Below, piece by piece: positions 35,343-45,231 of a stretch of 64,000 nucleotides of DNA. Source of the stretch: JBAXTE01 sp963556065 (GTDB taxonomy: Bacteria; Bacteroidota; Bacteroidia; Bacteroidales; WCHB1-69); the NCBI GenBank assembly GCA_963556065.3, contig CAUVYH020000005.1:558001-622000 (forward strand). The letters run 5' to 3'. Each line of letters opens with the position of its first letter. Position 1 is the stretch's first letter. Below the pieces are notes generated by a model. The model was not told the DNA's origin, did not search any database, and was given only the letters and a program-made list of their open reading frames with translations. The position numbers were made by a program, and so were the translations under genes.

Positions 35343-35675
35343 ATGGATATAAAAAAATCAAAAATCGACACTACCGCCGTTACTCGCAACCTGAATGATT
35401 TAGATGCTCAAACCGGTAATATTTATGAATCGATCGTTGTGCTTTCCAAAAGAGCCGACCAGATATCGACAGAATTACGTGACGAGTTGCACGAAAAAAT
35501 CAAAGAATTTGCCGGTATTAACGACAATTTGGAAGAAATTTTCGAAAATCGCGAACAGATAGAAATTACCCGTGGATACGAAAATCTTCCAAAATCAACA
35601 CTTATAGCCATTAACGAGTTCTCAAAAGGCAAAGTGTATTACAAAAATCCGAATAAAGAAATCGGTAAATTTTAA
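35343..35675 (+). CDS. rpoZ: RNA polymerase omega-type subunit
   Basis: A 110-residue protein of the Bacteroidota RpoZ/Rpb6-like family, which helps assemble the RNA polymerase beta' subunit. Conserved parts are TGNIYESIVVLSKRADQI, DELHEKIKEFA, and the C-terminal FENREQIEITRGYENLPK and ALINEF-like LIAINEFSKGKVYY. It is placed between bamD and coaBC, as expected for this gene in the phylum, with 15- and 10-base gaps. The sequence is longer and more acidic than the E. coli omega, so homology is by position and motif. Confidence 0.88.
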   Translation: MDIKKSKIDTTAVTRNLNDLDAQTGNIYESIVVLSKRADQISTELRDELHEKIKEFAGINDNLEEIFENREQIEITRGYENLPKSTLIAINEFSKGKVYYKNPNKEIGKF

Positions 35676-35685
35676 TTGTTGAATT

Positions 35686-36882
35686 ATGGCCGGAAGAGGA
35701 AACATCCTTATAGGCATTTGTGGAGGGGTAGCAGCATATAAGTCGCTATCTCTCATTCGTTTATTTGTAAAGTCAGGATACGAAGTTAAGGTTGTTGCAA
35801 CATCAAATGCACTCCAATTCGTGACCCCGCTTTCTATCGAAACACTATCTAAAAATAAACTCTATGCCGATGTTTTTGCTTCTCCCGAGGAATACAGTAC
35901 CGAACATATAGCTATCAGCGACTTTGCCGATGTTTTGGTTGTTGCTCCTGCTACTGCTAATGTCATTGGTAAGTTTGCATCAGGAATTGCAGATGACGCG
36001 CTTTCTACAACTTTTCTAGCTTTTGATAAACCGGTGTTTGTTGCTCCGGCAATGAATACCAAAATGCTTCACCATCCGTCGGTACAACATAATCTGGATG
36101 TGCTCTCGCAACAAGGTGTTCATTTTATTCAATCGGGTACCGGTGAATTGGCATGCGGAACATCAGGTGAAGGAAGGATGGAAGAGCCGGAAGCAATTTT
36201 TAACATCGTGAACGAATTTCTTCAAAGATCCGTTTTCCTAAAAGGGAAAAAGGCATTGGTAACGGCTGGACCTACGGTAGAGGCAATTGATCCGGTGCGT
36301 TTTATTAGCAATCATTCTTCCGGAAAAATGGGCATAGCGATTGCTCAGGAACTTGCTCGTAGAGGAGCAGAGGTTACAATGGTTTGCGGGCCGGTTCAGC
36401 AACAAGTTCAATCGGGTATTCGTCGGGTGGATGTGTTTTCTGCAGCCGATATGCATCAGGCCTGTTTACGACTGCAACCCGATATGGATATCGTTGTTAT
36501 GGCTGCTGCTGTTGCCGATTATGCCCCATTGAAGGTGTCCGAATCGAAGATCAAGAAAAATGACCAGGCATTTATCCTTGAGCTGACTAAAACTAAAGAT
36601 ATACTGAAAGATTTGGGAGAACATAAACCGAAGAATCAGTTGCTGATGGGTTTTGCTTTGGAAACCGATCACGAAATGGAACATGCCCTCGATAAGCTTC
36701 ATCGCAAACACCTTGATCTTATTGTTCTTAATTCGCTGAAGGATGAAGGTGCTGGGTTCGGGGTAAATACCAACAAAATTACTATTATTGATAAGTCGAA
36801 ATCTGCAATATCATTTCCGCTCAAGTCAAAAATGCTTGTTGCTGCCGATATTGTGGATTCCATTGAAAATCATCTAAAATAA
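35686..36882 (+). CDS. coaBC: Bifunctional phosphopantothenoylcysteine synthetase/decarboxylase
   Basis: A 398-residue fusion for two steps of coenzyme A synthesis: CoaB joins 4'-phosphopantothenate to cysteine with CTP, CoaC decarboxylates the product using FMN. The N-terminal decarboxylase has ILIGICGGVAAYKSL, the active-site region APAMNTKMLHHPS and GELACGTSGEGRM with the catalytic cysteine. The C-terminal synthetase has TAGPTVEAIDPVRFISNHSSG, AAAVADYAP and KIKKN, ELTKTKDIL. Length is normal. It complements panC and panD at 10-11 kb. Confidence 0.95.
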   Translation: MAGRGNILIGICGGVAAYKSLSLIRLFVKSGYEVKVVATSNALQFVTPLSIETLSKNKLYADVFASPEEYSTEHIAISDFADVLVVAPATANVIGKFASGIADDALSTTFLAFDKPVFVAPAMNTKMLHHPSVQHNLDVLSQQGVHFIQSGTGELACGTSGEGRMEEPEAIFNIVNEFLQRSVFLKGKKALVTAGPTVEAIDPVRFISNHSSGKMGIAIAQELARRGAEVTMVCGPVQQQVQSGIRRVDVFSAADMHQACLRLQPDMDIVVMAAAVADYAPLKVSESKIKKNDQAFILELTKTKDILKDLGEHKPKNQLLMGFALETDHEMEHALDKLHRKHLDLIVLNSLKDEGAGFGVNTNKITIIDKSKSAISFPLKSKMLVAADIVDSIENHLK

Positions 36883-36887
36883 TTGTT

Positions 36888-37793
36888 ATGGTCAAACGTA
36901 TTGGAATTCTGTTTTTTATTTTTGCGCTAACGACCCAGATGGTTTTTTCGCAAGAATTTTTATGTCAAGTATCTATAAATACTTCCAAAATTCAGTCATC
37001 GGACAAGCATAAATATGAGAGTCTGCAAAAAGCATTGTACGAATTTATCAACAATCGCAAGTGGACCAATTATCAGTATAAAAACGAAGAGCGGATAGAG
37101 TGCAGTATCTTATTTACCCTCGACGATCCTGGGGCTTCTGCTGATTTGACGGGTACGTTGAATGTACAGCTTCGTCGTCCGGTGTATAAATCATCGTATA
37201 ATACCGTGTTGTTTAACTATATCGACAAAGAAATTCAGTTTACCTATACCGAAAATGAGCCGCTCGATTATGTTGAGAATACTTTTGTAAGCAGCCTTAC
37301 CTCGATTGTGGGGTATTACCTTAATATTTTTCTGGCTCTTGATGCGGATTCATATTCCATGAAAGGCGGAGGTGAATATTTAACTAAAGCAAATGCGATT
37401 GTCAACACTTGCCAGAACCGATCCGAAAAGGGATGGAAAGCTTTCGAAAGTCAACGGAATCGTTTTTGGCTAGTGGAAAATATTCAGAATGGAGCCTATT
37501 CTAAAATGCGTGAATTTTGGTATAAATATCACAGGTTAGGACTTGATGTAATGAGCGACAATGTAGAGAACGGCAGACAAGCGATTACCGAAAGCCTTGA
37601 GTTACTGCAACAATTGAATCGCGAAAAGCCGGGTTTATTCTTCATGTCTCTTATAGTGCAGGCAAAAGCAGACGAAATCATCAATATTTACTCAAAGGCA
37701 ACACCTCAAGATAAATCGAAAGTTACCAATATTATGCGCGAATTAGACCCTGCTAATGCTTCGAAATATCAGGTGATTATGACGAGTAAATAG
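36888..37793 (+). CDS. DUF4835 family exported protein
   Basis: A 301-residue protein with a signal peptide (MVKRIGILFFIFALTTQMVFSQ cleaved near FSQ). It matches DUF4835, a Bacteroidota-only family regularly found between coaBC and recN: EFLCQVSINTSKIQSSDKH, QKALYEFINNRKWTNYQY, TFVSSLTSIVGYYLNIFL and AKADEIINIYS are its recognisable parts. Function is unknown to me. It lies 5 bases after coaBC and 7 before recN, so it is in the same operon. Periplasmic or outer-membrane location is inferred. Confidence 0.87.
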   Translation: MVKRIGILFFIFALTTQMVFSQEFLCQVSINTSKIQSSDKHKYESLQKALYEFINNRKWTNYQYKNEERIECSILFTLDDPGASADLTGTLNVQLRRPVYKSSYNTVLFNYIDKEIQFTYTENEPLDYVENTFVSSLTSIVGYYLNIFLALDADSYSMKGGGEYLTKANAIVNTCQNRSEKGWKAFESQRNRFWLVENIQNGAYSKMREFWYKYHRLGLDVMSDNVENGRQAITESLELLQQLNREKPGLFFMSLIVQAKADEIINIYSKATPQDKSKVTNIMRELDPANASKYQVIMTSK

Positions 37794-37800
37794 CCGAATT

Positions 37801-39459
37801 ATGATAACCCGTCTTACTATTGAAAATTATGCGTTAATCCGAAAATTGGAAATTGATTTCCATGCGGGGTTTAATGTTATTACCGGCGAAACGGGTGCCG
37901 GAAAATCTATTTTAGTGGGGGCGATATCGTTACTGTTTGGACAACGGGCCGATGGCAGTGCGCTTTATGATGCTTCGCAAAAGTGTATCATTGAAGGCTT
38001 TTTCATTATTTCCGAATTGACGGTTCAACCCTTGTTCGAAGAATATGATCTGGATTATGACCCAACTCTCATTATTCGTCGAGAGATTACTCCACAAGGG
38101 AAATCGCGGGCATTTATTAATGATACCCCGGTTACTTTGAATGCACTGAAGGCTTTTGCCGAACGACTTGTTGATATTCATTCGCAACATCACAGTTTGC
38201 TTCTTAATGAAAGTTTATTCCAGTTGAGTTTAGTTGATCAATTTGCCGGGAATAGCCGGATTGTAGAGGAATATTCCGAATGCTACCGGCGCTACCTTGT
38301 GGCTAAAAAAAATCTTGAAAAGCTCAAGGCAGAGGAGCAAAAGGCAATTGCAGATAAGGACTATTTTACATTTTTGTTTAACGAAATTGCTGAGGTAAAT
38401 CCACAACCGGGAGAAGAAGTAACCCTAGAAGAAGAATTTAATATGCTTACTCATGCTGAGTTGATTAAAAGTGCATTATATAAGATTAATACACTGCTCC
38501 TCGAAGATGACTTTTCAATATTAAATCAACTTGTAGAGGTAAAAAGTTCACTTGTCGCAATCCGTAATTATTATCCTCAGTCGGAAGAGCTATTATCGCG
38601 AGTAGAGAGCAGCTATATAGAAATCAAGGATTTAGCGGGAGAGTTGCTATCCGATGCCGATAAAGTATCGGTAGATGCTTCGCAACTTGAGCAGGTTTCG
38701 CAACGCTTGGATCTGCTCAATAAGTTGTTCTTAAAACATCGTATTACAACGGCAGATGAACTTATTGCAATCCGTGACGAGTTCGATGAAAAGTTGAATG
38801 CTATTGAATCACTCGGTTCCGAAATATCCGAATTAATGGAGGTGTTAACACAAATTGAGCGACAACTTACATTATCGGCGGAAAAACTTACCGCATCGCG
38901 TCAGCTACAGTGTGAGCCGATGGCTTCCGAAATAAAATCGGTGTTGTCGCAATTGGGGATGAAAGATGCTGAAATCGCTATCAAAATTTCTCGTAAACCG
39001 AGCTACTCGCCTAATGGAGTAGATGAAATTCTGTTTCTGTTTTCTGCAAATCGTGGACAAATGCCAAAGTCAATAGATAAAGTGGCATCGGGGGGGGAAA
39101 TTTCCCGGCTTATGCTTGCCATTAAATCGCTTATACATACTCGAAAACTTATTCCAATAGCTATTTTTGATGAAATTGACACGGGCGTTTCGGGAGATGT
39201 TGCCGCTAAAGTGGGCAATATTCTTGCAAAAATGTCTAAGAACTTACAAATTATAGTTATAAGCCACCTTCCGCAAATTGCAGCAAAAGCCGACAACCAC
39301 TTTTTTGTTTACAAGGAAACACATGAAAACAGTACACTTTCAAATATTAAGTTGCTTTCGCACAACGAGAGAGTGAATGAAATTGCACAAATGATTAGTG
39401 GAGAGCAAATTTCCGATGCCGCTATTGCAACTGCGCGAAATTTACTGAACGAAAAATAA
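37801..39459 (+). CDS. recN: DNA repair protein RecN
   Basis: A 552-residue SMC-like ATPase for double-strand break repair. Walker A is GETGAGKSILVGAI near residue 35, the ABC-type signature VASGGEISRLMLAIKSL is near 430, and Walker B is PIAIFDEIDTGVSG. Between them lie two coiled-coil arms (about 150-370, rich in Glu, Lys and Leu). SQHHSLLLNESLFQLSLVDQF is characteristic of RecN. Normal length. It is the last gene of the bamD cluster. No LexA-type operator would be expected in Bacteroidota, and none was seen. Confidence 0.95.
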   Translation: MITRLTIENYALIRKLEIDFHAGFNVITGETGAGKSILVGAISLLFGQRADGSALYDASQKCIIEGFFIISELTVQPLFEEYDLDYDPTLIIRREITPQGKSRAFINDTPVTLNALKAFAERLVDIHSQHHSLLLNESLFQLSLVDQFAGNSRIVEEYSECYRRYLVAKKNLEKLKAEEQKAIADKDYFTFLFNEIAEVNPQPGEEVTLEEEFNMLTHAELIKSALYKINTLLLEDDFSILNQLVEVKSSLVAIRNYYPQSEELLSRVESSYIEIKDLAGELLSDADKVSVDASQLEQVSQRLDLLNKLFLKHRITTADELIAIRDEFDEKLNAIESLGSEISELMEVLTQIERQLTLSAEKLTASRQLQCEPMASEIKSVLSQLGMKDAEIAIKISRKPSYSPNGVDEILFLFSANRGQMPKSIDKVASGGEISRLMLAIKSLIHTRKLIPIAIFDEIDTGVSGDVAAKVGNILAKMSKNLQIIVISHLPQIAAKADNHFFVYKETHENSTLSNIKLLSHNERVNEIAQMISGEQISDAAIATARNLLNEK

Positions 39460-39566
39460 TATCGTTTTAAATTTCAATTCCGTCTTTAGTATTCAGACTG
39501 GTGTGTAATCAGGATATGTAAAGTATATTTGAGATTGACGGAGACTATCTGAGCTCAATTTGGCGG

Positions 39567-41024
39567 TTATTGTTTTACGATTTTCAGCGTTTGTGTCCCT
39601 TTTTTCGTCACTACTTTAATAAATAGTATCTGTGGGACAAAAAGTGACAAATCGAGGCTGTTTGCAACCATATTTTCTTTAGGAACAATTTTTAAGGTGC
39701 GTCCGCTGATGTCTAAGATCTCAACATATTTAATGTTCTCCGTTTGTTTTCCTTCAAATGTGATTTTGTCTTTTGCAGGATTTGGAAAAGCTGAAAAAAA
39801 GGCATCTTCAGTGTAATGCGAAACCGATAATTCATGTGTTGGATTTTGGTCGAATGTTAGATTTTTTGTAGTCTTTATAACCAATATGTTATCATTAAAA
39901 TCCCCAAAATATCTGCTTGAACCGCAGAGGATAAATCCGGAGTCGGAGGGTTGATAAATAATTTGTGCTGCATCTTCGTCGTAAACATTCCCATACGTAC
40001 TGGACCATAGCCACCATCCCCCGGAGTTAACTTTAAACAAATATATATCGGATCCCCCGGCACCAAAACTTTGAGTTGTCCCCCCAATAAAAAAATCTCC
40101 TTCGGCGGTGGAAGTGATGGATTTAAACTCATCGTCGTAGGGGCAGTTTGTATTATATATCTCGTGTCGGAAATAGTTATTGTTGTTATCGAGTATATAA
40201 GAAAAGCCGTCTTTCATGGAAATCGAATCGTATTTTTCGGTAGTACCACAAATTGCAACATTTCCTCCAATGCCTTCGGAAATACTGTTGCCGACACTTT
40301 TTCCGAGTTCGGAGGAGAGATTTTTGCTCCAGTTAATGACTCCGTTAAGTGTTGTAGAAGCAATAAAGGCGGCACTATACAGAGAATCCGGAGCCTGATA
40401 ATTTCCGGTAAGTAACAACTCGGTGTCGCCTCTTACAATCAGGTTATTTATTGAAGCTTCACCATCGTTGCCGAAGTAGGTTGTATTCAAACTGTCCCCG
40501 TTGAGGCTTAATTTGGTAATGGTGCCCCACGAAAATCCATTTGGGGTAGAATAGCTGTTTCCACCAACATAAATAAGGGTGTCTTTAATGATAATGCATT
40601 GGGAAAAGTCCCAAGAACTTCCGCCGTAAGTGATTGTTTTTTCTAAAACCAACGAAGTGTCGAAAATGCTTAAAAAACAATCGTAATCATTGGTACTTGT
40701 GTTTTGAACGTTTCCGCAAACGAATAATTTATCCCCGTTTAATGCAAATTTGCTTGCAGACATTATTCCTTCACCGGAGCCGAATCCGGTTTTTAAGATA
40801 TGTCCTGCACTGTCGATATGAATCAGCATCGGAACGCTATTGTCATTATTTAATCCGCTGTTTCCAAGCACAAAATAGCCTGTGCCACAACTTATGATAT
40901 CTTTTCCGTAGTTGAAATCAAAATGTCCGTAAGTTTTTGAAAAAATTTGTTGACTCCTGCAAACACCACTACTCAGAATCATTAAGATAGTAATGAGCTC
41001 GAAAATGAAGTGTCTTTTTTGCAT
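39567..41024 (-). CDS. T9SS cargo protein with repeat propeller and sorting domain
   Basis: A 485-residue secreted protein. After a signal peptide (ending near GVCRSQQ), the body has repeated blocks such as DIISCGTGYFVLGN, FALNGDKLFVCGNVQN, VAICGTTEKYDS and FILCGSSRYFGDF, which look like blades of a beta-propeller. The C-terminus is a type A T9SS sorting domain: FSAFPNPAKDKITFEGKQ, EILDISGRTLKIV and LFIKVVTKKGTQTLKIVKQ, used for export through the outer membrane. It lies 107 bases from recN, converging with it. Substrate and surface role are unknown. Confidence 0.87.
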   Translation of the reverse strand: MQKRHFIFELITILMILSSGVCRSQQIFSKTYGHFDFNYGKDIISCGTGYFVLGNSGLNNDNSVPMLIHIDSAGHILKTGFGSGEGIMSASKFALNGDKLFVCGNVQNTSTNDYDCFLSIFDTSLVLEKTITYGGSSWDFSQCIIIKDTLIYVGGNSYSTPNGFSWGTITKLSLNGDSLNTTYFGNDGEASINNLIVRGDTELLLTGNYQAPDSLYSAAFIASTTLNGVINWSKNLSSELGKSVGNSISEGIGGNVAICGTTEKYDSISMKDGFSYILDNNNNYFRHEIYNTNCPYDDEFKSITSTAEGDFFIGGTTQSFGAGGSDIYLFKVNSGGWWLWSSTYGNVYDEDAAQIIYQPSDSGFILCGSSRYFGDFNDNILVIKTTKNLTFDQNPTHELSVSHYTEDAFFSAFPNPAKDKITFEGKQTENIKYVEILDISGRTLKIVPKENMVANSLDLSLFVPQILFIKVVTKKGTQTLKIVKQ

Positions 41025-41071
41025 GTAGCGTTTGTTTTGTGTGTTACAAAGTGATGATTCTGCAGTTGTTT

Positions 41072-41905
41072 TCAGTATTCAATAATTGCATTGCGAATTT
41101 TAGTGAGTTTAAGTAGCAATGGGTTCATTAAATCAAGTCTAAGCATGTTGGCACCGTCGGAAAGTGCTTTTTGCGGATTGGGATGGGTCTCGATAAACAA
41201 ACCGTCGAAACCAGATGCAATTCCCGCTGAAGCAATAATCGGAATTAAATCGGGACGACCGCCGGTTACTCCTGCCGATTGATTGGGTTGCTGTAGCGAA
41301 TGTGTTACATCTAAGACAACAGGGCATAGGTTGGCTTGCATAGCTGCCACGCCTCGATAATCGACGATAATATCCTGATATCCGAAAGTAGTACCCCGTT
41401 CGGTTATCATTACCTTTTCGTTTCCTTTTGCCCGTATTTTATCCACGGCAAATTTCATCGATTCGGGCGATAAAAACTGACCTTTTTTGATGTTTACATA
41501 CAAATTAGTAGCTGCCGCTGCTTCCAGCAAGTCGGTTTGACGGCTTAGAAATGCCGGAATTTGAAGCGCATCCACATACATTGCAGCCATAGTGGCTTCT
41601 TCCGGAGTGTGTATGTCGGTGATGGTCGGAACGTTTAAGGTACGGCCTACTTCTGCAATTAATTCCAACGCTTGTGTGTCGCCGATACCGGTAAAAGAGC
41701 GCAAGCTCGATCGGTTGGCTTTACGGTATGACGCTTTAAAAATAAAAGGAATTTCTAATTTTTCACAAACAGATTTCAGCTCTTTAGCAATAGCCATAGG
41801 CATCTCACTATTTTCGACCACACATGGACCTGCAATTAAAAAAAATTGATTTGAGGAATATTGTGATAATTTCGGGAGTAAATGGGTGTTAAAAAATGAG
41901 TTCAT
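41072..41905 (-). CDS. kdsA: 3-deoxy-8-phosphooctulonate synthase
   Basis: A 277-residue TIM-barrel enzyme condensing arabinose-5-phosphate and PEP to Kdo-8-phosphate, for the Kdo of lipopolysaccharide. Motifs are LIAGPCVVENSEM-like FLIAGPCVVEN, FKASYRKANRSSLRSFTG, TDIHTPEEA, QIPAFLSRQTDLL and KKGQFLSPESMK, with TERGTTFGYQDIIVD and DVTHSLQQPN. Normal length. It pairs functionally with kdsD at 52.4 kb and not with its neighbours. A -7 box is at 41938-41945. Confidence 0.95.
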   Translation of the reverse strand: MNSFFNTHLLPKLSQYSSNQFFLIAGPCVVENSEMPMAIAKELKSVCEKLEIPFIFKASYRKANRSSLRSFTGIGDTQALELIAEVGRTLNVPTITDIHTPEEATMAAMYVDALQIPAFLSRQTDLLEAAAATNLYVNIKKGQFLSPESMKFAVDKIRAKGNEKVMITERGTTFGYQDIIVDYRGVAAMQANLCPVVLDVTHSLQQPNQSAGVTGGRPDLIPIIASAGIASGFDGLFIETHPNPQKALSDGANMLRLDLMNPLLLKLTKIRNAIIEY

Positions 41906-41937
41906 CTTTATTCGTTTTTTATTAATCTCAAGTAATG

Positions 41938-41945
41938 CAAAAATA
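41938..41945 (-). promoter_or_regulatory. -7 box for kdsA
   Basis: Minus-strand TATTTTTG followed by C, 32 bases before ATG 41905. Confidence 0.45.
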
Positions 41946-42004
41946 ACTCTTTTTGTGATTCATGCAAATTTTTATTTTTGAGCGGTTCAATAAATTAAAA
42001 GATG

Positions 42005-42012
42005 TATATTTG
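42005..42012 (+). promoter_or_regulatory. -7 box just before the membrane glycosyltransferase
   Basis: TATATTTG at 42005-42012. The ATG at 42018 begins five bases after it, so the mRNA could be leaderless. A GTG at 42012 overlaps the box and is not used as start. Confidence 0.45.
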
Positions 42013-42017
42013 TGAAT

Positions 42018-43331
42018 ATGATGAAAAATATATTTTACAATTATTATTTTGCAGCCATAGGGATTCTTCTCTTAGGATATACGGCTAAAGTAAATTGGGG
42101 CGAAGGTCAGTGGCAACGGGTTTTGCAAGCAGATGCGCGTGGTTATTATGCATACTTGCCGGCAACTTTCATATATCATGATTTGAACTTTAATTATTTT
42201 GATCAAGTAGAAGTTAACAATGCTTATGATAAAAACTTGGTGTATGATTATCGGCAAACGGTCAATGGAAAAGTTGTAGATAAATATTTTGCAGGAGAAG
42301 CAGTACTGCTCTCCCCGTTTTTTATAATGGCGCATGGCATTGCAAGTGCAGTTGGTTTACCCAAGGATGGTTATTCACAAATCTATATGATTTTTCTTAC
42401 CATTGCAGCCTTTTTTTATGCAATGCTCGGTCTCTTTTTTATCCGAAAAACACTTCGGATTTTAAATGTAAAAGAGATGGTGATTTTTATAACCCTCTTC
42501 TCCGTGATTTTTGGAACACATCTGTTTTATTATACCATTGGGGAGCCTGGAATGTCTCATGTTTACTCGTTTGCCATGGTTTCGGCATTTATTTTTTTCG
42601 TGGTTGATTTTTTTGCCACCTCAAGGACAAAATCGGTGATATATGCTGCTGCTGTTTTTGGATTTGTGTTGATAATACGTCCTGTAAACGGGTTAATTCT
42701 TTTCGCGGTTCCCTGGCTTTCGCTCAATCCTTCTGTTTTTAGAGAACAGGTAAAGAAACTGCTTTTGCAATCGAAAATTTTATGGTGTATTTTGGGAGCA
42801 GTAATCTTTCCCATTTTAATTCAGTCATTTATTTATTATTGGCAAACCGGACAGCTATGGATTTATTCCTATGGCAACGAGACCTTTGATTTTACGAAAT
42901 TTCATTTCTTCGATTTTTTATTCAGTTATAAAAAAGGGCTGTTTTTATACACGCCAATTTGTATGCTTTCTCTGGGAGGACTTATTGCACTGAGAAAAAA
43001 CCGCTTTTTCTCTTTGGGAATGCTTACTTTTTTAGTGTTGGTTGTTTATGTGTTGTCGAGTTGGTGGAACTGGTATTATGGGGGGAGCTTCTCATCGCGT
43101 GTGATGGTAGAGTACTTACCGTTTTTTGCATTGTTGTTAGCTTTCCTTATCCAAAAAGCACAGCGTTGGAAATATAAAACGGTCATGGCAGTGCTTTTAT
43201 TTGGCTTTATTCTGTTGAATCAGGTGCAGACATTGCAATACCGCTATTATATCATTCACTGGTCGGATATGGATAAAGCCCGTTATTGGGATGCGTTTAT
43301 GAACATTGCCCCGATTATTCAGCGAAAATAA
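42018..43331 (+). CDS. Polytopic membrane glycosyltransferase-like protein
   Basis: A 437-residue protein with about ten hydrophobic segments. After the first helix, QADARGYYAYLPATFIY resembles the catalytic loop of C-type (GT39/GT83-like) glycosyltransferases with an aspartate; the remainder has FSLLNPS-like loops, and LSSWWNWYYGGSFSSRVMVEYLPFFALLLAF is typical of such Bacteroidota proteins. It probably transfers a sugar from a lipid-linked donor at the periplasmic face, target unknown. It precedes the ABC permease by 57 bases but has its own promoter. The start is ATG 42018 or 42021, just after the -7 box. Confidence 0.7.
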   Translation: MMKNIFYNYYFAAIGILLLGYTAKVNWGEGQWQRVLQADARGYYAYLPATFIYHDLNFNYFDQVEVNNAYDKNLVYDYRQTVNGKVVDKYFAGEAVLLSPFFIMAHGIASAVGLPKDGYSQIYMIFLTIAAFFYAMLGLFFIRKTLRILNVKEMVIFITLFSVIFGTHLFYYTIGEPGMSHVYSFAMVSAFIFFVVDFFATSRTKSVIYAAAVFGFVLIIRPVNGLILFAVPWLSLNPSVFREQVKKLLLQSKILWCILGAVIFPILIQSFIYYWQTGQLWIYSYGNETFDFTKFHFFDFLFSYKKGLFLYTPICMLSLGGLIALRKNRFFSLGMLTFLVLVVYVLSSWWNWYYGGSFSSRVMVEYLPFFALLLAFLIQKAQRWKYKTVMAVLLFGFILLNQVQTLQYRYYIIHWSDMDKARYWDAFMNIAPIIQRK

Positions 43332-43353
43332 ATTGTCCGTTATTCATTTTTAG

Positions 43354-43361
43354 TACTTTTG
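43354..43361 (+). promoter_or_regulatory. -7 box for the ABC permease/ATPase pair
   Basis: TACTTTTG followed by C, 27 bases before ATG 43389. Confidence 0.45.
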
Positions 43362-43388
43362 CATTAAAACCAAACATTTCCGATTACG

Positions 43389-44177
43389 ATGATCAAGAAA
43401 AAAGACGGCTTTACATTGGTATTTACTTTTGCCGGAGGTGTGATGCTGCTTTTTATTATTGCTCCGCTTTTGGGGATGTTTTTTCAGAGCAGCATTCCTC
43501 AATTGCAATCGACACTCAGCGACAGCGAAGTAACACAAAGCATTTATATCACGATTATTGCTTCGATGGGAGCAACTCTGGCACTCGGTTTTTTTGCAAT
43601 TCCTTTGGCATATCTTGTATCACGAAGCCGGAGTCGATGGAAGTCGTTAATTAATGGAGTGCTTGATTTACCGATTGTAATTCCGCATTCTGCTGCCGGT
43701 ATTGCATTGTTGGGGGTGTTGAGCAAAAATGGAATCATCGGAAAGCCACTATCTGCAATAGGAATCGATTTCGTAAGTACCACGCTTGGAATATCAATAG
43801 CTATGGCTTTCGTTAGCGTTCCATACCTTTACAATGCAGCCCGTATCGGGTTCGAAAATGTGCCGGAACGGCTCGAAAAAGCAGCTTATACGCTTGGAGC
43901 ATCGCCCAAACGTACTTTTTTTTCCATAGCGCTGCCCATGGCTTGGCGTAGTTTGCTAAGCGGTTTTGTGATGATGTTTGCACGGGGAATGAGTGAGTTT
44001 GGTGCTGTAATTATTGTTGCTTATCATCCGATGACAACCCCAGTACTTATTTTTGAGCGTTTTAGCGCATTCGGACTCAAGTATGCACAGCCTGTTGCCG
44101 TGGTTTTTATTACGATTTGCTTGCTGCTTTTTGTTGCTATTCGCCTTTTAAATAAACGGAATCATGATCGAAGTTAA
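43389..44177 (+). CDS. ABC transporter permease, molybdate/tungstate type
   Basis: A 262-residue inner-membrane permease with about six helices. The EAA loop reads EKAAYTLGASPKRTFFSIALPMAWRSLLSG in two parts, and ARGMSEFGAVIIVAYHPMT is typical of the ModB/WtpB/TupB group that imports molybdate or tungstate. The start MIKKKDGFTLVF follows a -7 box. It overlaps the ATPase gene by 14 bases. No substrate-binding protein adjoins. Four molybdenum-cofactor genes lie 5 kb downstream, which supports the oxyanion call. Confidence 0.8.
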   Translation: MIKKKDGFTLVFTFAGGVMLLFIIAPLLGMFFQSSIPQLQSTLSDSEVTQSIYITIIASMGATLALGFFAIPLAYLVSRSRSRWKSLINGVLDLPIVIPHSAAGIALLGVLSKNGIIGKPLSAIGIDFVSTTLGISIAMAFVSVPYLYNAARIGFENVPERLEKAAYTLGASPKRTFFSIALPMAWRSLLSGFVMMFARGMSEFGAVIIVAYHPMTTPVLIFERFSAFGLKYAQPVAVVFITICLLLFVAIRLLNKRNHDRS

Positions 44178-45231
44178 AAATATATCTTATTCTGTCGATC
44201 GGTTTGCACTGAAAAACATCAGCTTTTTCATTAAAGAGGGCGATTATTTTGCAATTATCGGCCCTTCCGGTGCCGGAAAAACAGTGATTATAGAATTGCT
44301 TGCCGGCATTATAATACCTCAGTCGGGGCAGTTGTTTTTGAAGGGTACAGACATTACTCATCTGAGTATTCGAAAACGATCTTTTCCTGTTGTATTTCAG
44401 GATTGTGCACTTTTTCCACATCTTACGGCATTTAAAAATATTGAATTCGGATTAAAAGAGCGCATGAAATCTTCTGTTGATCGTAAGAAGATAATTCATG
44501 AGCTGGCAATGGCACTGAACATAGAACATCTTCTGTTGCGTTATCCGGGGACCTTGTCGGGGGGCGAGCAGCAACGTGTTGCTATTGCGCGGGCGTTGGC
44601 CTGTAACCCGCAATTGCTTATTTTAGACGAGCCGCTGGCTTCTATCGATGAGTCGGCAAAGGATGAACTGATAAAGCTCCTTAAAAAAATAAATGCACAA
44701 GGAACGACCATCATTCACATTACGCACCATTACGAAGAGGTGCTCGCCCTAAGTAACAATATTGCGGTAATTCATCAGGGTGAACTTATTCAGTGGGGAG
44801 CAACCGAAGAGGTGCTTTGCAACCCGAAGCACCCTTTTGTAGCCCGGTTTATAGGGTATAAAAATATCTTTAAAGTTTCGTTTTTCTCCGATGAAGTTAC
44901 GCATGCGCTAATTTCCAACACCTCAATCGATTTTTTAATAACCGAAAAAATTCACGGAGATGGGTATGTTTACCTTTCCGAAAATGACATCATTTTGTCA
45001 TCGGCCCCGCTAGATTCCAGCGCAATCAACCATTTTTACGGAACCGTTACCAACATCCATCTACAACCCGAAAAAGCAGGAGTAACGATTAATATTGGGA
45101 TCGATTTGCATTGTGTGGTGTCGTTACCGTCTGCAAAGAAACTCGGACTTGCAATTGGAAGCCAGATCCATGTCAGCTTTAAAGCTACTGCAGTCAAAGT
45201 AATTCATTTAAAAAATAATATGAAAATTTGA
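44164..45231 (+). CDS. ABC transporter ATP-binding protein, molybdate/tungstate type
   Basis: A 355-residue ATPase. Walker A is GPSGAGKTVIIELLAG, the signature LSGGEQQRVAIARAL, and Walker B LLILDEPLASID, with HITHHYEEVLAL as the switch histidine. The C-terminal 120 residues include a TOBE-like region (FYGTVTNIHLQPEKAGVTINIGI in parts) common to oxyanion-transport ATPases. Length fits ModC/WtpC. It overlaps the permease gene by 14 bases, so it is translated from the same mRNA. Confidence 0.82.
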   Translation: MIEVKNISYSVDRFALKNISFFIKEGDYFAIIGPSGAGKTVIIELLAGIIIPQSGQLFLKGTDITHLSIRKRSFPVVFQDCALFPHLTAFKNIEFGLKERMKSSVDRKKIIHELAMALNIEHLLLRYPGTLSGGEQQRVAIARALACNPQLLILDEPLASIDESAKDELIKLLKKINAQGTTIIHITHHYEEVLALSNNIAVIHQGELIQWGATEEVLCNPKHPFVARFIGYKNIFKVSFFSDEVTHALISNTSIDFLITEKIHGDGYVYLSENDIILSSAPLDSSAINHFYGTVTNIHLQPEKAGVTINIGIDLHCVVSLPSAKKLGLAIGSQIHVSFKATAVKVIHLKNNMKI